A stretch of 8,994 nt of DNA. Source: an uncultured Bacteroidales bacterium (GTDB lineage: Bacteria; Bacteroidota; Bacteroidia; Bacteroidales; Bacteroidaceae). Made by a program: the position numbers and the translations under genes. The DNA is taken from assembly GCA_947367415.1 (NCBI GenBank), contig CANBEE010000100.1, forward strand, positions 1 through 8,994, written 5' to 3'. The notes under the pieces were generated by a model, which searched no databases, had not been told where the DNA came from, and saw only the letters and a program-made list of their open reading frames with translations. Shown one piece after another: positions 1 through 7,172 of the stretch (position 1 is its first letter; each line of letters opens with the position of its first letter).

Positions 1-1
1 C

Positions 2-823
2 TCAAAGGGCCGTGCCATCCAGAATATGCTCAACATCGAGCCCGACGATAAGGTCAACGCATTCGTACACGTGAAGAACCTCGCCGATAAGGACTTCGTG
101 AACTCACACTACCTGATGTTCTGTACCAAGAACGGCGTAGTGAAGAAGACCAGCCTTGAGGCTTACTCACGTCCTCGCACCAATGGAGTGAATGCCATCA
201 CCATCCGTGAAGACGACCGCGTGATCGAAGTGGTAATGACCAACGGCGACAACGAAATCGTACTGGCCAACAAGAACGGTCGCGCTATCCGCTTCCACGA
301 AGGCGTAGTGCGTGAGATGGGCCGTACGGCAACCGGTGTTCGCGGTATGACACTCGACGAGGACGGTCAGGATGAGGTAATCGGAATGATCGTAATCAAC
401 GATGCCGAGTACGAAAACATCATGGTGGTTTCTGAGCAAGGCTATGGTAAGCGTAGCGATGTCGAGGAGTACCGTATCACCAACCGTGGTGGTAAGGGTG
501 TGAAGACGCTGGATGTTACAGAGAAGACCGGTAAGCTCGTGGCTATCAAGATTGTGACCGACGATAATGACTTGATGATTATCAACAAGTCGGGCGTGGT
601 TATCCGTCTCAAAGTGGCTGACGTGCGTATCCAGGGCCGTGCAACACAGGGTGTGCGACTCATCAACCTCGGCAAACGCAACGACCAGATTAGTTCTGTA
701 TGTAAGGTAACTACAGAAACAGAGGAACCTGAGGTACAGGATGCGGAGATTGTAGAGGGCGATGCTCCTACGGTGGAGACTGCAGAGTCTTCTGAAAACG
801 TTGAACAAACCAACGAACAATAA
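2..823 (+). CDS. gyrA: DNA gyrase subunit A, C-terminal part (5'-truncated by window edge)
   Basis: This is the C-terminal domain of GyrA, which wraps DNA around the gyrase A2B2 complex and lets it introduce negative supercoils using ATP hydrolysed by GyrB. The frame is open from base 2, before the first ATG at 26, so the true start lies outside the window. Four successive beta-pinwheel blade signatures are visible, each an R/G-rich turn ending in a GV motif: RPRTNGVNAI, MGRTATGVRGM, NRGGKGVKTL and QGRATQGVRLI (about bases 167-663). The last blade is followed by SSVCKV and then a Glu/Thr/Val-rich acidic tail of about 40 residues ending at TAA 821-823. Variable acidic tails are common in GyrA and are thought to modulate wrapping. 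The catalytic tyrosine and breakage-reunion domain are not in the window. The next gene starts 41 bp downstream on the same strand. Identification is from the family sequence pattern and is secure. Confidence 0.96.
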   Translation, partial: SKGRAIQNMLNIEPDDKVNAFVHVKNLADKDFVNSHYLMFCTKNGVVKKTSLEAYSRPRTNGVNAITIREDDRVIEVVMTNGDNEIVLANKNGRAIRFHEGVVREMGRTATGVRGMTLDEDGQDEVIGMIVINDAEYENIMVVSEQGYGKRSDVEEYRITNRGGKGVKTLDVTEKTGKLVAIKIVTDDNDLMIINKSGVVIRLKVADVRIQGRATQGVRLINLGKRNDQISSVCKVTTETEEPEVQDAEIVEGDAPTVETAESSENVEQTNEQ

Positions 824-864
824 ACTTAACAAACATAATCAATAATCACTAAATCATTAAAAGT

Positions 865-2169
865 ATGAAAAAGGTATTATTATTAATGGCTGCAGCTGTG
901 ATGTCAGTATCCATCACCTTTGCACAAGCCGATGACAAGGCCGCCAAGAAGGCCGCCAAGGAAGCTGCCAAGGCACTCAAAGCAGAGATTAAGGCTGCAA
1001 ACAAGACCCTCAGAGAGGCTCAAGGTCAGTTGAATGCAGCAGATGGTAACATTGACCAGGCTAATTCGCTCATTGAGGCTGCTATCGCTAACAAGCATAC
1101 AGCATCTAACCCTGACACTTGGTATACTGCAGGTAAGATTCAGGAGAAGATCTACAACAAGGAGAATGAGAAGATGTATCTGCAGCAGGCTTACGACCAG
1201 GCCAAGTTCTTCGGCAGCTTGTCAAAGATGTTCGACTACTTCCTCACATGCGACTCTCTGGAGCAGATTCCTGATGAGAAGGGTAAGGTTATTGCCAAGT
1301 ATCGTCCTGAGATGACAGAACTTCTCTCACGTATCCGTATCAACCTCGTGAGCGGTGGTGTGACCTACTTCAACGAGAACAACAACGAGAAGGCATTCGA
1401 GCTCTTCGGTAAGTTTATCGACGTATCTGATGCTCCTATGTTTGCTTCGTTCAACTTTGCAGAAACCGATTCTCTCATGCCCGAGATTGCTTACTACGCT
1501 ACTCTTGCAGGTCTCAAGCTGGAAGACTACAATAAGGCTCTTAAGTATGTAGACCTCGCCATGAAGAAAGAGGATGTTGCAGCAAAGGCTATTGAGTACA
1601 AAGCTATGTCATACCTTAACCTGGGTGATACAGCTAACTGGATCAATACCCTGAAGGTGGGTGTTGAGAAGTTTCCTGCTGTAGAGTACTTCTACTCAAA
1701 CCTCATCTCTTATTATAACAATAGCGGTGAGACTGACGATTTGGTTAAGTTTGCCGATGAGATGCTTGCCAAGAACCCTCTGCCTATCTTCTACTTCGTG
1801 AAGGGTTTCGTATACCAGAACCAGAAGGAGTATGACAAGGCTATCGAGCAGTACAAGGTGTGCATCGAGAAGGATCCTGATTACACAGGTGCTTACCGTA
1901 ACCTCGGTATCTGCTACTGCCAGATTGCTCAAGACATGAGCGATGCTGCTTCTACACTTGACATCAAGAGCAAGGCATACAAGGCAAAGAAGGAAGAGAT
2001 CAACAGCTACTACAAGCTTGCTCTCCCCATCTACGAGCACTTGCGCAAGATTGATGACGGTACTGATCCTGACGTGAAGAACGCATGGACAAACGGTCTC
2101 TACACTTGCTACTACATGCTCAACATGGGTAAGGAGTTTGAGGAGATTGAGAAGATCATCAACATGTAA
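865..2169 (+). CDS. Secreted tetratricopeptide-repeat protein downstream of gyrA
   Basis: This 434-residue protein has a typical Sec signal peptide: MKK, a hydrophobic stretch to about residue 18, and a likely signal peptidase I site at TFA-QA after residue 20. The mature protein begins with an Ala/Lys-rich charged helix (about 22-50). The rest is helical repeat, with the clearest TPR at about 306-339 (FYFVKGFVYQNQKEYDKAIE and the following helix) and its neighbour at about 340-375 (GAYRNLGICYCQIAQ). Weaker TPR-like pairs occur at about 160-185 and 205-265 (YATLAGLKLEDYNKALKYVD). TPRs are protein-binding scaffolds, so a periplasmic or envelope scaffold role is inferred; the partner cannot be read from the sequence. 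The ATG at 865 is chosen because it gives the signal peptide; there is no clear Shine-Dalgarno, as is normal in Bacteroidota. The 41-bp AT-rich gap after gyrA shows no terminator, so cotranscription with gyrA is likely. A strong hairpin follows the stop. Confidence 0.9.
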   Translation: MKKVLLLMAAAVMSVSITFAQADDKAAKKAAKEAAKALKAEIKAANKTLREAQGQLNAADGNIDQANSLIEAAIANKHTASNPDTWYTAGKIQEKIYNKENEKMYLQQAYDQAKFFGSLSKMFDYFLTCDSLEQIPDEKGKVIAKYRPEMTELLSRIRINLVSGGVTYFNENNNEKAFELFGKFIDVSDAPMFASFNFAETDSLMPEIAYYATLAGLKLEDYNKALKYVDLAMKKEDVAAKAIEYKAMSYLNLGDTANWINTLKVGVEKFPAVEYFYSNLISYYNNSGETDDLVKFADEMLAKNPLPIFYFVKGFVYQNQKEYDKAIEQYKVCIEKDPDYTGAYRNLGICYCQIAQDMSDAASTLDIKSKAYKAKKEEINSYYKLALPIYEHLRKIDDGTDPDVKNAWTNGLYTCYYMLNMGKEFEEIEKIINM

Positions 2170-2196
2170 TCTCTTCTATTGGTCTAAGGGCCTATT

Positions 2197-2239
2197 AATA
2201 ATTAGGGTGTGTCGGTATTTCTGGCACACCCTAATTATT
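2197..2239 (+). terminator. Perfect 15-bp hairpin, candidate terminator of the gyrA-TPR unit
   Basis: The arms AATAATTAGGGTGTG (2197-2211) and CACACCCTAATTATT (2225-2239) are perfectly complementary around a 13-nt loop, and the stem can extend by a G-U and a C-G pair. It begins 28 nt after the stop codon of the TPR gene. The base of the stem is A/T-rich and runs into TTTAT, a weak T-tract. The symmetry means it could also work on the minus strand. Confidence 0.65.
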
Positions 2240-2318
2240 TATACACCTTTCATAATCTCAACTATTGGGAAGTCGGTAGTTATAGGAAGATAGCTCACTT
2301 TGCATCCTTGGGGAATAA

Positions 2319-2530
2319 AAGAGGCTGTGTCAAAATGAAAAACAACTATCATTTTGTCATTTCGACAGAGCGAAGCGACGAGAAATCTCTAATACTGACG
2401 CTGAGATTTCTCCCTTCGGTTCGGAAACGAAGTTCTCGGACTAGCCGAGCGCAAGCATTCGCCGCCCGTAGGGGCCAAAGGCAATGACACGACATTTTGA
2501 TAGCGCATTCCCTTTTTGACACAGCCTCTT
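2319..2530. mobile_element. 212-bp MITE-like palindromic element with 17-bp terminal inverted repeats
   Basis: The ends AAGAGGCTGTGTCAAAA (2319-2335) and TTTTGACACAGCCTCTT (2514-2530) are a perfect 17-bp inverted repeat. Further nested inverted pairs lie inside: CAAAATG (2331-2337) with CATTTTG (2350-2356 and 2493-2499), TGTCATT (2355-2361) with AATGACA (2483-2489), and AGAAATCTC (2381-2389) with GAGATTTCT (2403-2411). The core wording, a GTCATTTCGACAGAGCGAAG-type arm and a GAGATTTCTCCCTTCGG-type arm, resembles short dispersed palindromes I know from Bacteroidota genomes. No transposase is encoded, and I could not see a convincing target-site duplication on the flanks. A non-autonomous insertion-sequence derivative or extragenic palindromic repeat is inferred from structure; the parent family is not identified. 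Confidence 0.65.
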
Positions 2531-2547
2531 GTACCTCAGTATAAGAG

Positions 2548-2591
2548 AAGTGCCATAACAAGCCGCTTTATTTGCGGCTGTTATGGCACTT
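2548..2591 (-). terminator. 18-bp hairpin, candidate terminator of the lipoprotein gene
   Basis: AAGTGCCATAAC plus AGCCGC (2548-2566, with a bulged A at 2560) pairs with GCGGCT plus GTTATGGCACTT (2574-2591) around the loop TTTATTT. It starts 36 nt past the minus-strand stop of the lipoprotein gene. The T-tract on that strand is poor (CTTCTCTTAT), so termination is inferred from stem strength and placement between convergent genes. Confidence 0.6.
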
Positions 2592-2627
2592 ATTACTCAA
2601 TGAGGTTGTTGCCAACCTCGCTGATTC

Positions 2628-5195
2628 TTATTCCACCATCTTGAATACGTTCAAGAAGAGGCGTGTCTCTGTATGAGCAGGGTAGCATCCGTATGATGTA
2701 AACTGGGTGTCATACATGATGACCTTCTCGTTCATTACGTTGGTCACGCTGTAGGTGCCATCTTCGTTGACATTGAACTGCCAGCTGCTTCCAGGCTGAA
2801 CAATTTCGGTGCCAATGTTGAATGAGTTGTAGTCGCCCTTCATATAGATATAGCGTCCATAGGTGTCTTGCATGGTGAATCCATCCTCTACGGCAGTAAC
2901 GGTGAGGAATGCATTCTCTGCAGCGTCACATGCTTCGATGATGCCTTCTTCGTTGATGGTCACCGTAGTGTAGGGCATGTAGCCATACGATTTGTTCTCG
3001 CCCAGTGGGCTGAAGAGGCGTCCTTCTGTAGCTCCAGTCTCCTCATTCACCTTGATGTCGGCTACCATGACGTAGATGCCGCTCTCGGTAACTTCGCTGA
3101 CGGGTACGCACTTGAAGGTCTTGTATACCCACTCACCATCGATGAGGTTGAAGTTGTATACGCCCTCTTCAAGGTCAGTATTGACCCACTCTGTACCATT
3201 ATATATATAGCTTTCCGCTACGAGCTTGTTGCTCTTGTTGTAATAAGCCAGTGTGGTTTCCTGCTTGTTTACAGCATACGGATAGTTCTTCTCCAGATAC
3301 ATCGGGATATATGTAGCTGGGTCGCTGATGCTATTGCCGCTCATGCCCATAGCTGTATACTCGGCAGGCTGTATCATATCAACATCTTCCAGGGCATTCC
3401 AGCCTGAGCCGTCCCATTGGTACAGGGCAAGCACAGAGGTGGTGTTTGCAACGGCTGCTGCACGCTGGGGCGCTGCCGATGCGGCGGTCACGGATGTAGC
3501 CATGGTGTTGAAATACTTGCCGCTACTTACGCCAATGAAGTAGCCTGTTACGGTAACCTTCTGTCCGTCAAGTGAGGGGTCAACCAATCCTTCTGCAGGA
3601 TATGAGATGCTACCGATAGCAGTAGAAGCATCGTCGATAGTTACATTGTAGTAGTAGCCGCTGATTCCAAGTGTTCCGGTGTATGTAACATACTCTACAG
3701 CAGGTGCGGTGAGCATGGCATCCATGTCGGTTCCTGCCAATGAGCGTGTTGTGGGGTAGGGAACCTCATTTTCACTGGAGAGTACGGTCAAGATAGCACT
3801 GTTGCCAAACTGCTTCAGGCCAGCATACTCTGTTATGGCTCCTCTGATGGCAACAACATCGCCAACGACAGCTTCGGTCTCACTTCCTGCATAGTAGAGT
3901 ATATATCCCGTACCATCAGTTACCAGACATCCACGGGCATACGTTGCCACTACCAGGCCACATACCGTATAGTCGCCGTTTTCCTTGCCCAATACCACGC
4001 CGATAGGCTCATATTCAGAAGTTGTTCCGCTTGCAACCACAGAGGTGGCCATGGTGTTGAGGTACTTTCCGCTGCTTGTGCCGATGGCATAACCGGTGAC
4101 AGTAACCTTTTGTCCGTTGAGTGATGCATCTACGATGCCTGGTACTGCATACGATACACTACCCTGCACCTTGTCGCTACCATCGATAAGAATGTTGACG
4201 TACTTGCCTGAGATGGACAGGGTGCCGTCATACTGTACATATTTAATAGATGGAGCACTCAGGTATGCTTCCATATCACTTGCGCTCAGAACTGTTGGAG
4301 TGGGGTAGGTGAAAGCCGATTTCTCGAGGCGGGTGATTGCGGCTGCATTGGTGAACTGGGCAAAACCGCCATATACACTTGTGGGGCCGGCTACCTGTAC
4401 CTTGTCGCCTAAGGCTACATTGCCCGGCACGCCGAGATACACAAGGATAGTGCCTGTTTCATCCTGTACCAGGAAGCCGCGGCTATAGGTGCCTACGACA
4501 GTACCTTGTACGGTGGCACTCTCCACCGCACCAGTCTCTATTACGTCGGCAATCTTGTCAATCTTCGTTCCTTCCTCTTCTTCATTGCCTGTGGCAGGGT
4601 CGGCCTCTGCATAGTTGTAGCTTACTGCTACTACATCGCCTGCTGCAGCATCCTCAAAGGCACCTTTAAGGATACGGTTCATATACTTGCTGGCAGGGTA
4701 TGATGGGCTGAAGAATTCATAGCCTTCACCCTCTTCCCAAGCGATGGCATAGTCCGCCGCTGTCAAGGTGTGGGGCTGGGCTGCCATTATCTGTTGGTGC
4801 AACTCGGGCACCTCGGCCAACTCGTTGACAGTGATGATTGCCGATGAACCATCTGTAGCTGTGCTCCACTTGTCGGCCAGGAATGCCGGGAGGTAGAGCT
4901 CGGCAGGCACGAGGTCGGTAAAGTAATTGTTGCCGGCATTGGCCATGAATGCATCATACATCGTGCTGTCGAGCGAGCCATCCTCGTTCTGCTTGATGGT
5001 GCTGGCTGCCACCTCCTTGTTTGCTGCGAGCTTGAACAGGTCGGCATAGTCGGCCTTCTTCAGGGTGTAGTTGATAGACTTTACATCGGTAGGTACCGAC
5101 AAGTCCTTGTAGCCGTCGAAGTTCAGTTCGTTGTAGTCTTCGCACCCGAAGAGCATCAACGCGGCGGCAACGTATAATAATGATTTCTTGTTCAT
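2628..5195 (-). CDS. Surface lipoprotein with duplicated OB-fold-like modules
   Basis: This 855-residue protein starts with a lipoprotein signal peptide: MNKK, a hydrophobic core and lipobox LFGC with the lipidated Cys at 18. Acidic residues right after it (EDYNE) loosely resemble the export signal of Bacteroidota surface lipoproteins. Residues 40-200 carry two ADY...P...Y-type segments. Residues 215-387 and 398-570 are tandem copies of a unit made of an OB-fold-like part (TVVGTYSRGFLVQDETG then LGDKVQVAG; compare LVVATYARGCLVTDGTG then VGDVVAIRG) and a second beta part ending GQKVTVTGY...SSGKY.NTMATSV. The first part resembles the YhcR-type OB-fold seen in secreted nucleases and in DUF5689-like Bacteroidota proteins, but no nuclease domain is present. 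Residues 587-675 (ALYQWDGSGW, then TYIPMYLEKNYPYA) and a beta-rich end at about 690-855 (GRYIYMKGDYNSFN...SWQFNV) complete it. AAGGA lies only 2 nt before the ATG, so it is a poor Shine-Dalgarno. The ligand is unknown; cell-surface binding is inferred. Confidence 0.88.
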   Translation of the reverse strand: MNKKSLLYVAAALMLFGCEDYNELNFDGYKDLSVPTDVKSINYTLKKADYADLFKLAANKEVAASTIKQNEDGSLDSTMYDAFMANAGNNYFTDLVPAELYLPAFLADKWSTATDGSSAIITVNELAEVPELHQQIMAAQPHTLTAADYAIAWEEGEGYEFFSPSYPASKYMNRILKGAFEDAAAGDVVAVSYNYAEADPATGNEEEEGTKIDKIADVIETGAVESATVQGTVVGTYSRGFLVQDETGTILVYLGVPGNVALGDKVQVAGPTSVYGGFAQFTNAAAITRLEKSAFTYPTPTVLSASDMEAYLSAPSIKYVQYDGTLSISGKYVNILIDGSDKVQGSVSYAVPGIVDASLNGQKVTVTGYAIGTSSGKYLNTMATSVVASGTTSEYEPIGVVLGKENGDYTVCGLVVATYARGCLVTDGTGYILYYAGSETEAVVGDVVAIRGAITEYAGLKQFGNSAILTVLSSENEVPYPTTRSLAGTDMDAMLTAPAVEYVTYTGTLGISGYYYNVTIDDASTAIGSISYPAEGLVDPSLDGQKVTVTGYFIGVSSGKYFNTMATSVTAASAAPQRAAAVANTTSVLALYQWDGSGWNALEDVDMIQPAEYTAMGMSGNSISDPATYIPMYLEKNYPYAVNKQETTLAYYNKSNKLVAESYIYNGTEWVNTDLEEGVYNFNLIDGEWVYKTFKCVPVSEVTESGIYVMVADIKVNEETGATEGRLFSPLGENKSYGYMPYTTVTINEEGIIEACDAAENAFLTVTAVEDGFTMQDTYGRYIYMKGDYNSFNIGTEIVQPGSSWQFNVNEDGTYSVTNVMNEKVIMYDTQFTSYGCYPAHTETRLFLNVFKMVE
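3486..4004 (-). repeat. Internal coding duplication, copy B (residues 398-570)
   Basis: This is the second copy of the module pair, separated from copy A by a short linker (ASGTTSEYEP). The most conserved part of both copies is GQKVTVTGY followed by SSGKY and NTMATSV. It is followed by an Ala-rich linker (about 571-583) before the C-terminal domains. Confidence 0.85.
4035..4553 (-). repeat. Internal coding duplication, copy A (residues 215-387)
   Basis: This is the first copy of the module pair in the lipoprotein. Its second half (residues 301-386) aligns without gaps to residues 484-569 of copy B, with about 52 of 86 identical residues by eye. The OB-fold-like half is more diverged but keeps the GTV/LVV-x-x-TY-x-RG-x-LV pattern. 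Confidence 0.85.
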
Positions 5196-5220
5196 ATTCC
5201 TTTATATATTATATATGTAT

Positions 5221-5483
5221 TAGAATCTGTTTTAAAATTATCGCTAATATGTTTTTAGAATCTGCTTTTTGGTTTATCTGAGGTTCTTTTTGGCATCTTT
5301 GTACTCTCAATTCTTGCAAATAGACCACTATTTATCTTTAATGAGGATAGGCTGCACTCGCTGAGCATCGTAAGCAAGCTTACATGCGCTCGTTTGCACT
5401 ATCCTTGCCTGCGCCTTGACAGCGTAAATCTACACAAAAACGCCTCTCAGCTAAACTCGAAATAATTTTAAAAACAGATTCTT
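5221..5483. repeat. About 263-bp intergenic element bounded by near-perfect inverted repeats
   Basis: AGAATCTGTTTTAAAATTA (5222-5240) is inverted at 5463-5482, the copies differing by one extra A in the right arm. A second direct TAGAATCTG occurs at 5256-5264 next to the left arm. The interior (about 5330-5460) contains a long imperfect hairpin and no open reading frame of note. It fills most of the gap between the lipoprotein start and the end of the next minus-strand gene. Terminal repeats plus an internal palindrome suggest a dispersed non-coding repeat or MITE-like element; copy number cannot be judged from one window. I see no clear TTTG...TAnnTTTG promoter for the lipoprotein gene within it. 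Confidence 0.5.
5344..5405. other. Long imperfect hairpin inside the intergenic element
   Basis: AGGATAG (5344-5350) pairs with CTATCCT (5399-5405), then after a 2-nt bulge TGCA (5353-5356) pairs with TGCA (5395-5398). Inside, GAGC..AT pairs with AT..GCTC and the tip is GTAAGC-AA-GCTTAC (5370-5383). The nested pairing suggests a structured DNA or RNA element whose role is unknown. Confidence 0.5.
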
Positions 5484-5493
5484 AACCCATAAA

Positions 5494-5516
5494 CAGCGAC
5501 AAAAGTTCTATCGCTG
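5494..5516 (-). terminator. Weak hairpin downstream of the DUF3078 gene
   Basis: CAGCGA (5494-5499) and TCGCTG (5511-5516) form a 6-bp stem with an 11-nt loop, 48 nt past the minus-strand stop at 5565. On that strand it is followed by TTTA. The stem is short and the T-tract weak, so this is only a candidate. Confidence 0.3.
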
Positions 5517-5520
5517 GGCA

Positions 5521-5555
5521 AAACTCTTCACTCTCAACCCTAAACTCTAACCCCC
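5521..5555. repeat. Five-unit 7-nt degenerate tandem repeat
   Basis: The bases split exactly into AAACTCT, TCACTCT, CAACCCT, AAACTCT and AACCCCC, with an approximate consensus of AAACTCT. The tract lies 9 bp from the stop of the DUF3078 gene and is almost free of G on the + strand. It looks like the degenerate A/C/T-rich intergenic repeats seen in Bacteroidales; no function can be assigned. Confidence 0.55.
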
Positions 5556-5564
5556 AACACGCTC

Positions 5565-7172
5565 TTACCACGAGTAGTTGAGACCGAAGGTCAGATATTC
5601 CTTGAACTGGAGATAGCCATATTCTTCGTGAGGATCGCGATTGTCATCGTAGCGCACATGGAAGAAGAACTTGGCTGAAAGATGCTTGTTCATCTGGAAG
5701 TTGAAGGTGTTTTCCCAGTCCATCTGCACATACTCGTAACGTCCGGTATAGTAGTAGAAACGAGTTACATAGTTGAGTCCCTTGGCCAGCTGGTAGTTGA
5801 AGTTGACCTCGAGCTTAGAACCGATATCGTCGCGGAACGACTTGCCGTCCTCAAAGTTGTATCGCTTGGCCACTTCGGGTACAGCCACATAGGTTATCTT
5901 ATATGACAGCGGACCGGGGAACACAGAGATGCTACCCTTCTTGAAATTCTTGCGGTAGTCCATACCGATGGTAAGCGTTGCATCGACAGGAGCGAGGAAA
6001 CGTGTCTTCAGCGTCACCTTGTCGCTCTCGAAGTGTTGCATCATCTGTGTGTTTCCCTGTGCCTCGACAGTATAGTTCCAGTTATATATGGCCTTGAGGT
6101 TGAGCTTGGAGGTGGCACGCAAGAGGTCCTGGTTGGACTGGATCTCTGCGCCCTCGTTCTGATAGAAACCGATACGCGCCTCCAGCTTGTTGTACCACTG
6201 CATCTTACGTTTGTTGTCATAGTTTGCCTCCAGCGACATCGTAGACAACATGTTAAGGTTGTTGGTACCGCCCTGATACCAATTCTCAGAGAAGTATGAT
6301 TCTGTAAACTGCATTGAGAACGAGCCTTTTGTCTTCCAGAAGTTGGGCTTCAGCACCTCCATATTGGTCGTTATCGTCGCCTTATCCGTGGATGCCAATG
6401 GCGATACCACCGTGGTTGCCACATCGAGCTTCACGTTATTGGCGGTATTCTTCATGGTCTCCTCCGATACGGTTCGGTTCTCACGCAACTTATCCTCCGT
6501 CATGACCACCAGAGCAGGCGACGTAAGGTAGGTGCCCAGCAACACCCGGTCGAGCTCAGAGGCCAAGCGAAGGTCGCGCCCACTGCTCATGGTAGTAAGC
6601 AACAAGCTATCCTCCGGCGTAAGTACAGCAGCCGTATCCAGGCGCATGGCACTGCTCACAGGAGTACGATACAACGTCAGCGGAGCAAAGAGACGGAAGT
6701 AATAGGAGTTGAAGTGGATAGAATCATCCCCACTGACAGACTCTAGCTCGCGCTCGTAGTCACGTACTAATCGCTTGAGTTGACGACTGTATTTGTTCAC
6801 AATAGCCGTATCCGAGAAGATTTCCTTAACCTTCTGTGCATTAAGAATCGACTTATCCGAAATAGAATCGGTCAAAGCCTTTATCCTCTCCATAATGAGA
6901 GCCGTAGAGTCCACCTCTTGCACTCCCAAGTCGAGCAATGAACCCGAAAGGGGCACTGCAACTGAATCAGCCGCTATTCCCTGCTCCTGCGCCAAGCTGT
7001 CAGGAACAGCCTGTAGACTATCCGAAGCTATCAACAAGCTGTCTGTGACAGCCTCTACAGCCAACAACGTAGTGTCAGCCACCACCTTGGCTGAGTCCAA
7101 CACGTCCACAGACTGAGCCACAGAATCCGTCACCTCCACTTGTGCCTTGGCACTCATCATAAAACCCAGCAT
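5565..7172 (-). CDS. DUF3078 family outer-membrane beta-barrel protein, signal peptide interrupted
   Basis: The readable frame from ATG 7172 gives 535 residues. Residues 12-95 are a low-complexity Asp/Ser/Val/Ala stretch, about 96-270 form a helical or mixed linker, and about 276-535 match the DUF3078 pattern: LKPNFWKTKGSFSMQFTES, then ENWYQGGTNNLNMLST, KMQWYNKLEARIGFYQNEG and alternating aromatic beta-strands. It ends in FGLNYSW, a terminal aromatic typical of outer-membrane barrels. The family's function is not established; an outer-membrane location is inferred. The start at 7172 gives MLGFMMSAKAQ, which has no positive n-region and is too short for a good signal peptide. Ten codons upstream in frame, ATG 7202 begins MRKIGMVA and would complete a normal signal peptide, but a TGA at 7176-7178 interrupts it. 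The gene may thus be impaired in export or restarted after the stop. It is divergent from pyrG. Confidence 0.85.
   Translation of the reverse strand: MLGFMMSAKAQVEVTDSVAQSVDVLDSAKVVADTTLLAVEAVTDSLLIASDSLQAVPDSLAQEQGIAADSVAVPLSGSLLDLGVQEVDSTALIMERIKALTDSISDKSILNAQKVKEIFSDTAIVNKYSRQLKRLVRDYERELESVSGDDSIHFNSYYFRLFAPLTLYRTPVSSAMRLDTAAVLTPEDSLLLTTMSSGRDLRLASELDRVLLGTYLTSPALVVMTEDKLRENRTVSEETMKNTANNVKLDVATTVVSPLASTDKATITTNMEVLKPNFWKTKGSFSMQFTESYFSENWYQGGTNNLNMLSTMSLEANYDNKRKMQWYNKLEARIGFYQNEGAEIQSNQDLLRATSKLNLKAIYNWNYTVEAQGNTQMMQHFESDKVTLKTRFLAPVDATLTIGMDYRKNFKKGSISVFPGPLSYKITYVAVPEVAKRYNFEDGKSFRDDIGSKLEVNFNYQLAKGLNYVTRFYYYTGRYEYVQMDWENTFNFQMNKHLSAKFFFHVRYDDNRDPHEEYGYLQFKEYLTFGLNYSW

Noticed and set aside
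167..832. 221-codon minus-strand frame opposite gyrA
   Set aside because: It lies wholly over the well-conserved GyrA C-terminal domain and its translation is His/Val/Leu-rich, typical of an antisense shadow.
2209..2487. 92-codon + strand frame starting in the first hairpin
   Set aside because: It runs through a terminator loop and the palindromic element; its C-terminal half (ISTERSDEKS, then an Arg-rich end) is simply the translated repeat. No signal, domain or start support.
2628..5195. Calling the lipoprotein a nuclease because of its OB-fold-like modules
   Set aside because: No endonuclease/exonuclease/phosphatase or staphylococcal-nuclease motifs are visible; the OB-fold-like parts alone only suggest binding.
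5266..5315. TTTTTGG...ATCTTTGTA as a + strand promoter
   Set aside because: It partly resembles the Bacteroidota promoter consensus, but no + strand gene follows until pyrG, 2 kb away with its own better promoter.
6793..7116. 107-codon + strand frame within the DUF3078 gene
   Set aside because: Shadow of the Ser/Asp/Val-rich low-complexity N-terminal region on the opposite strand.
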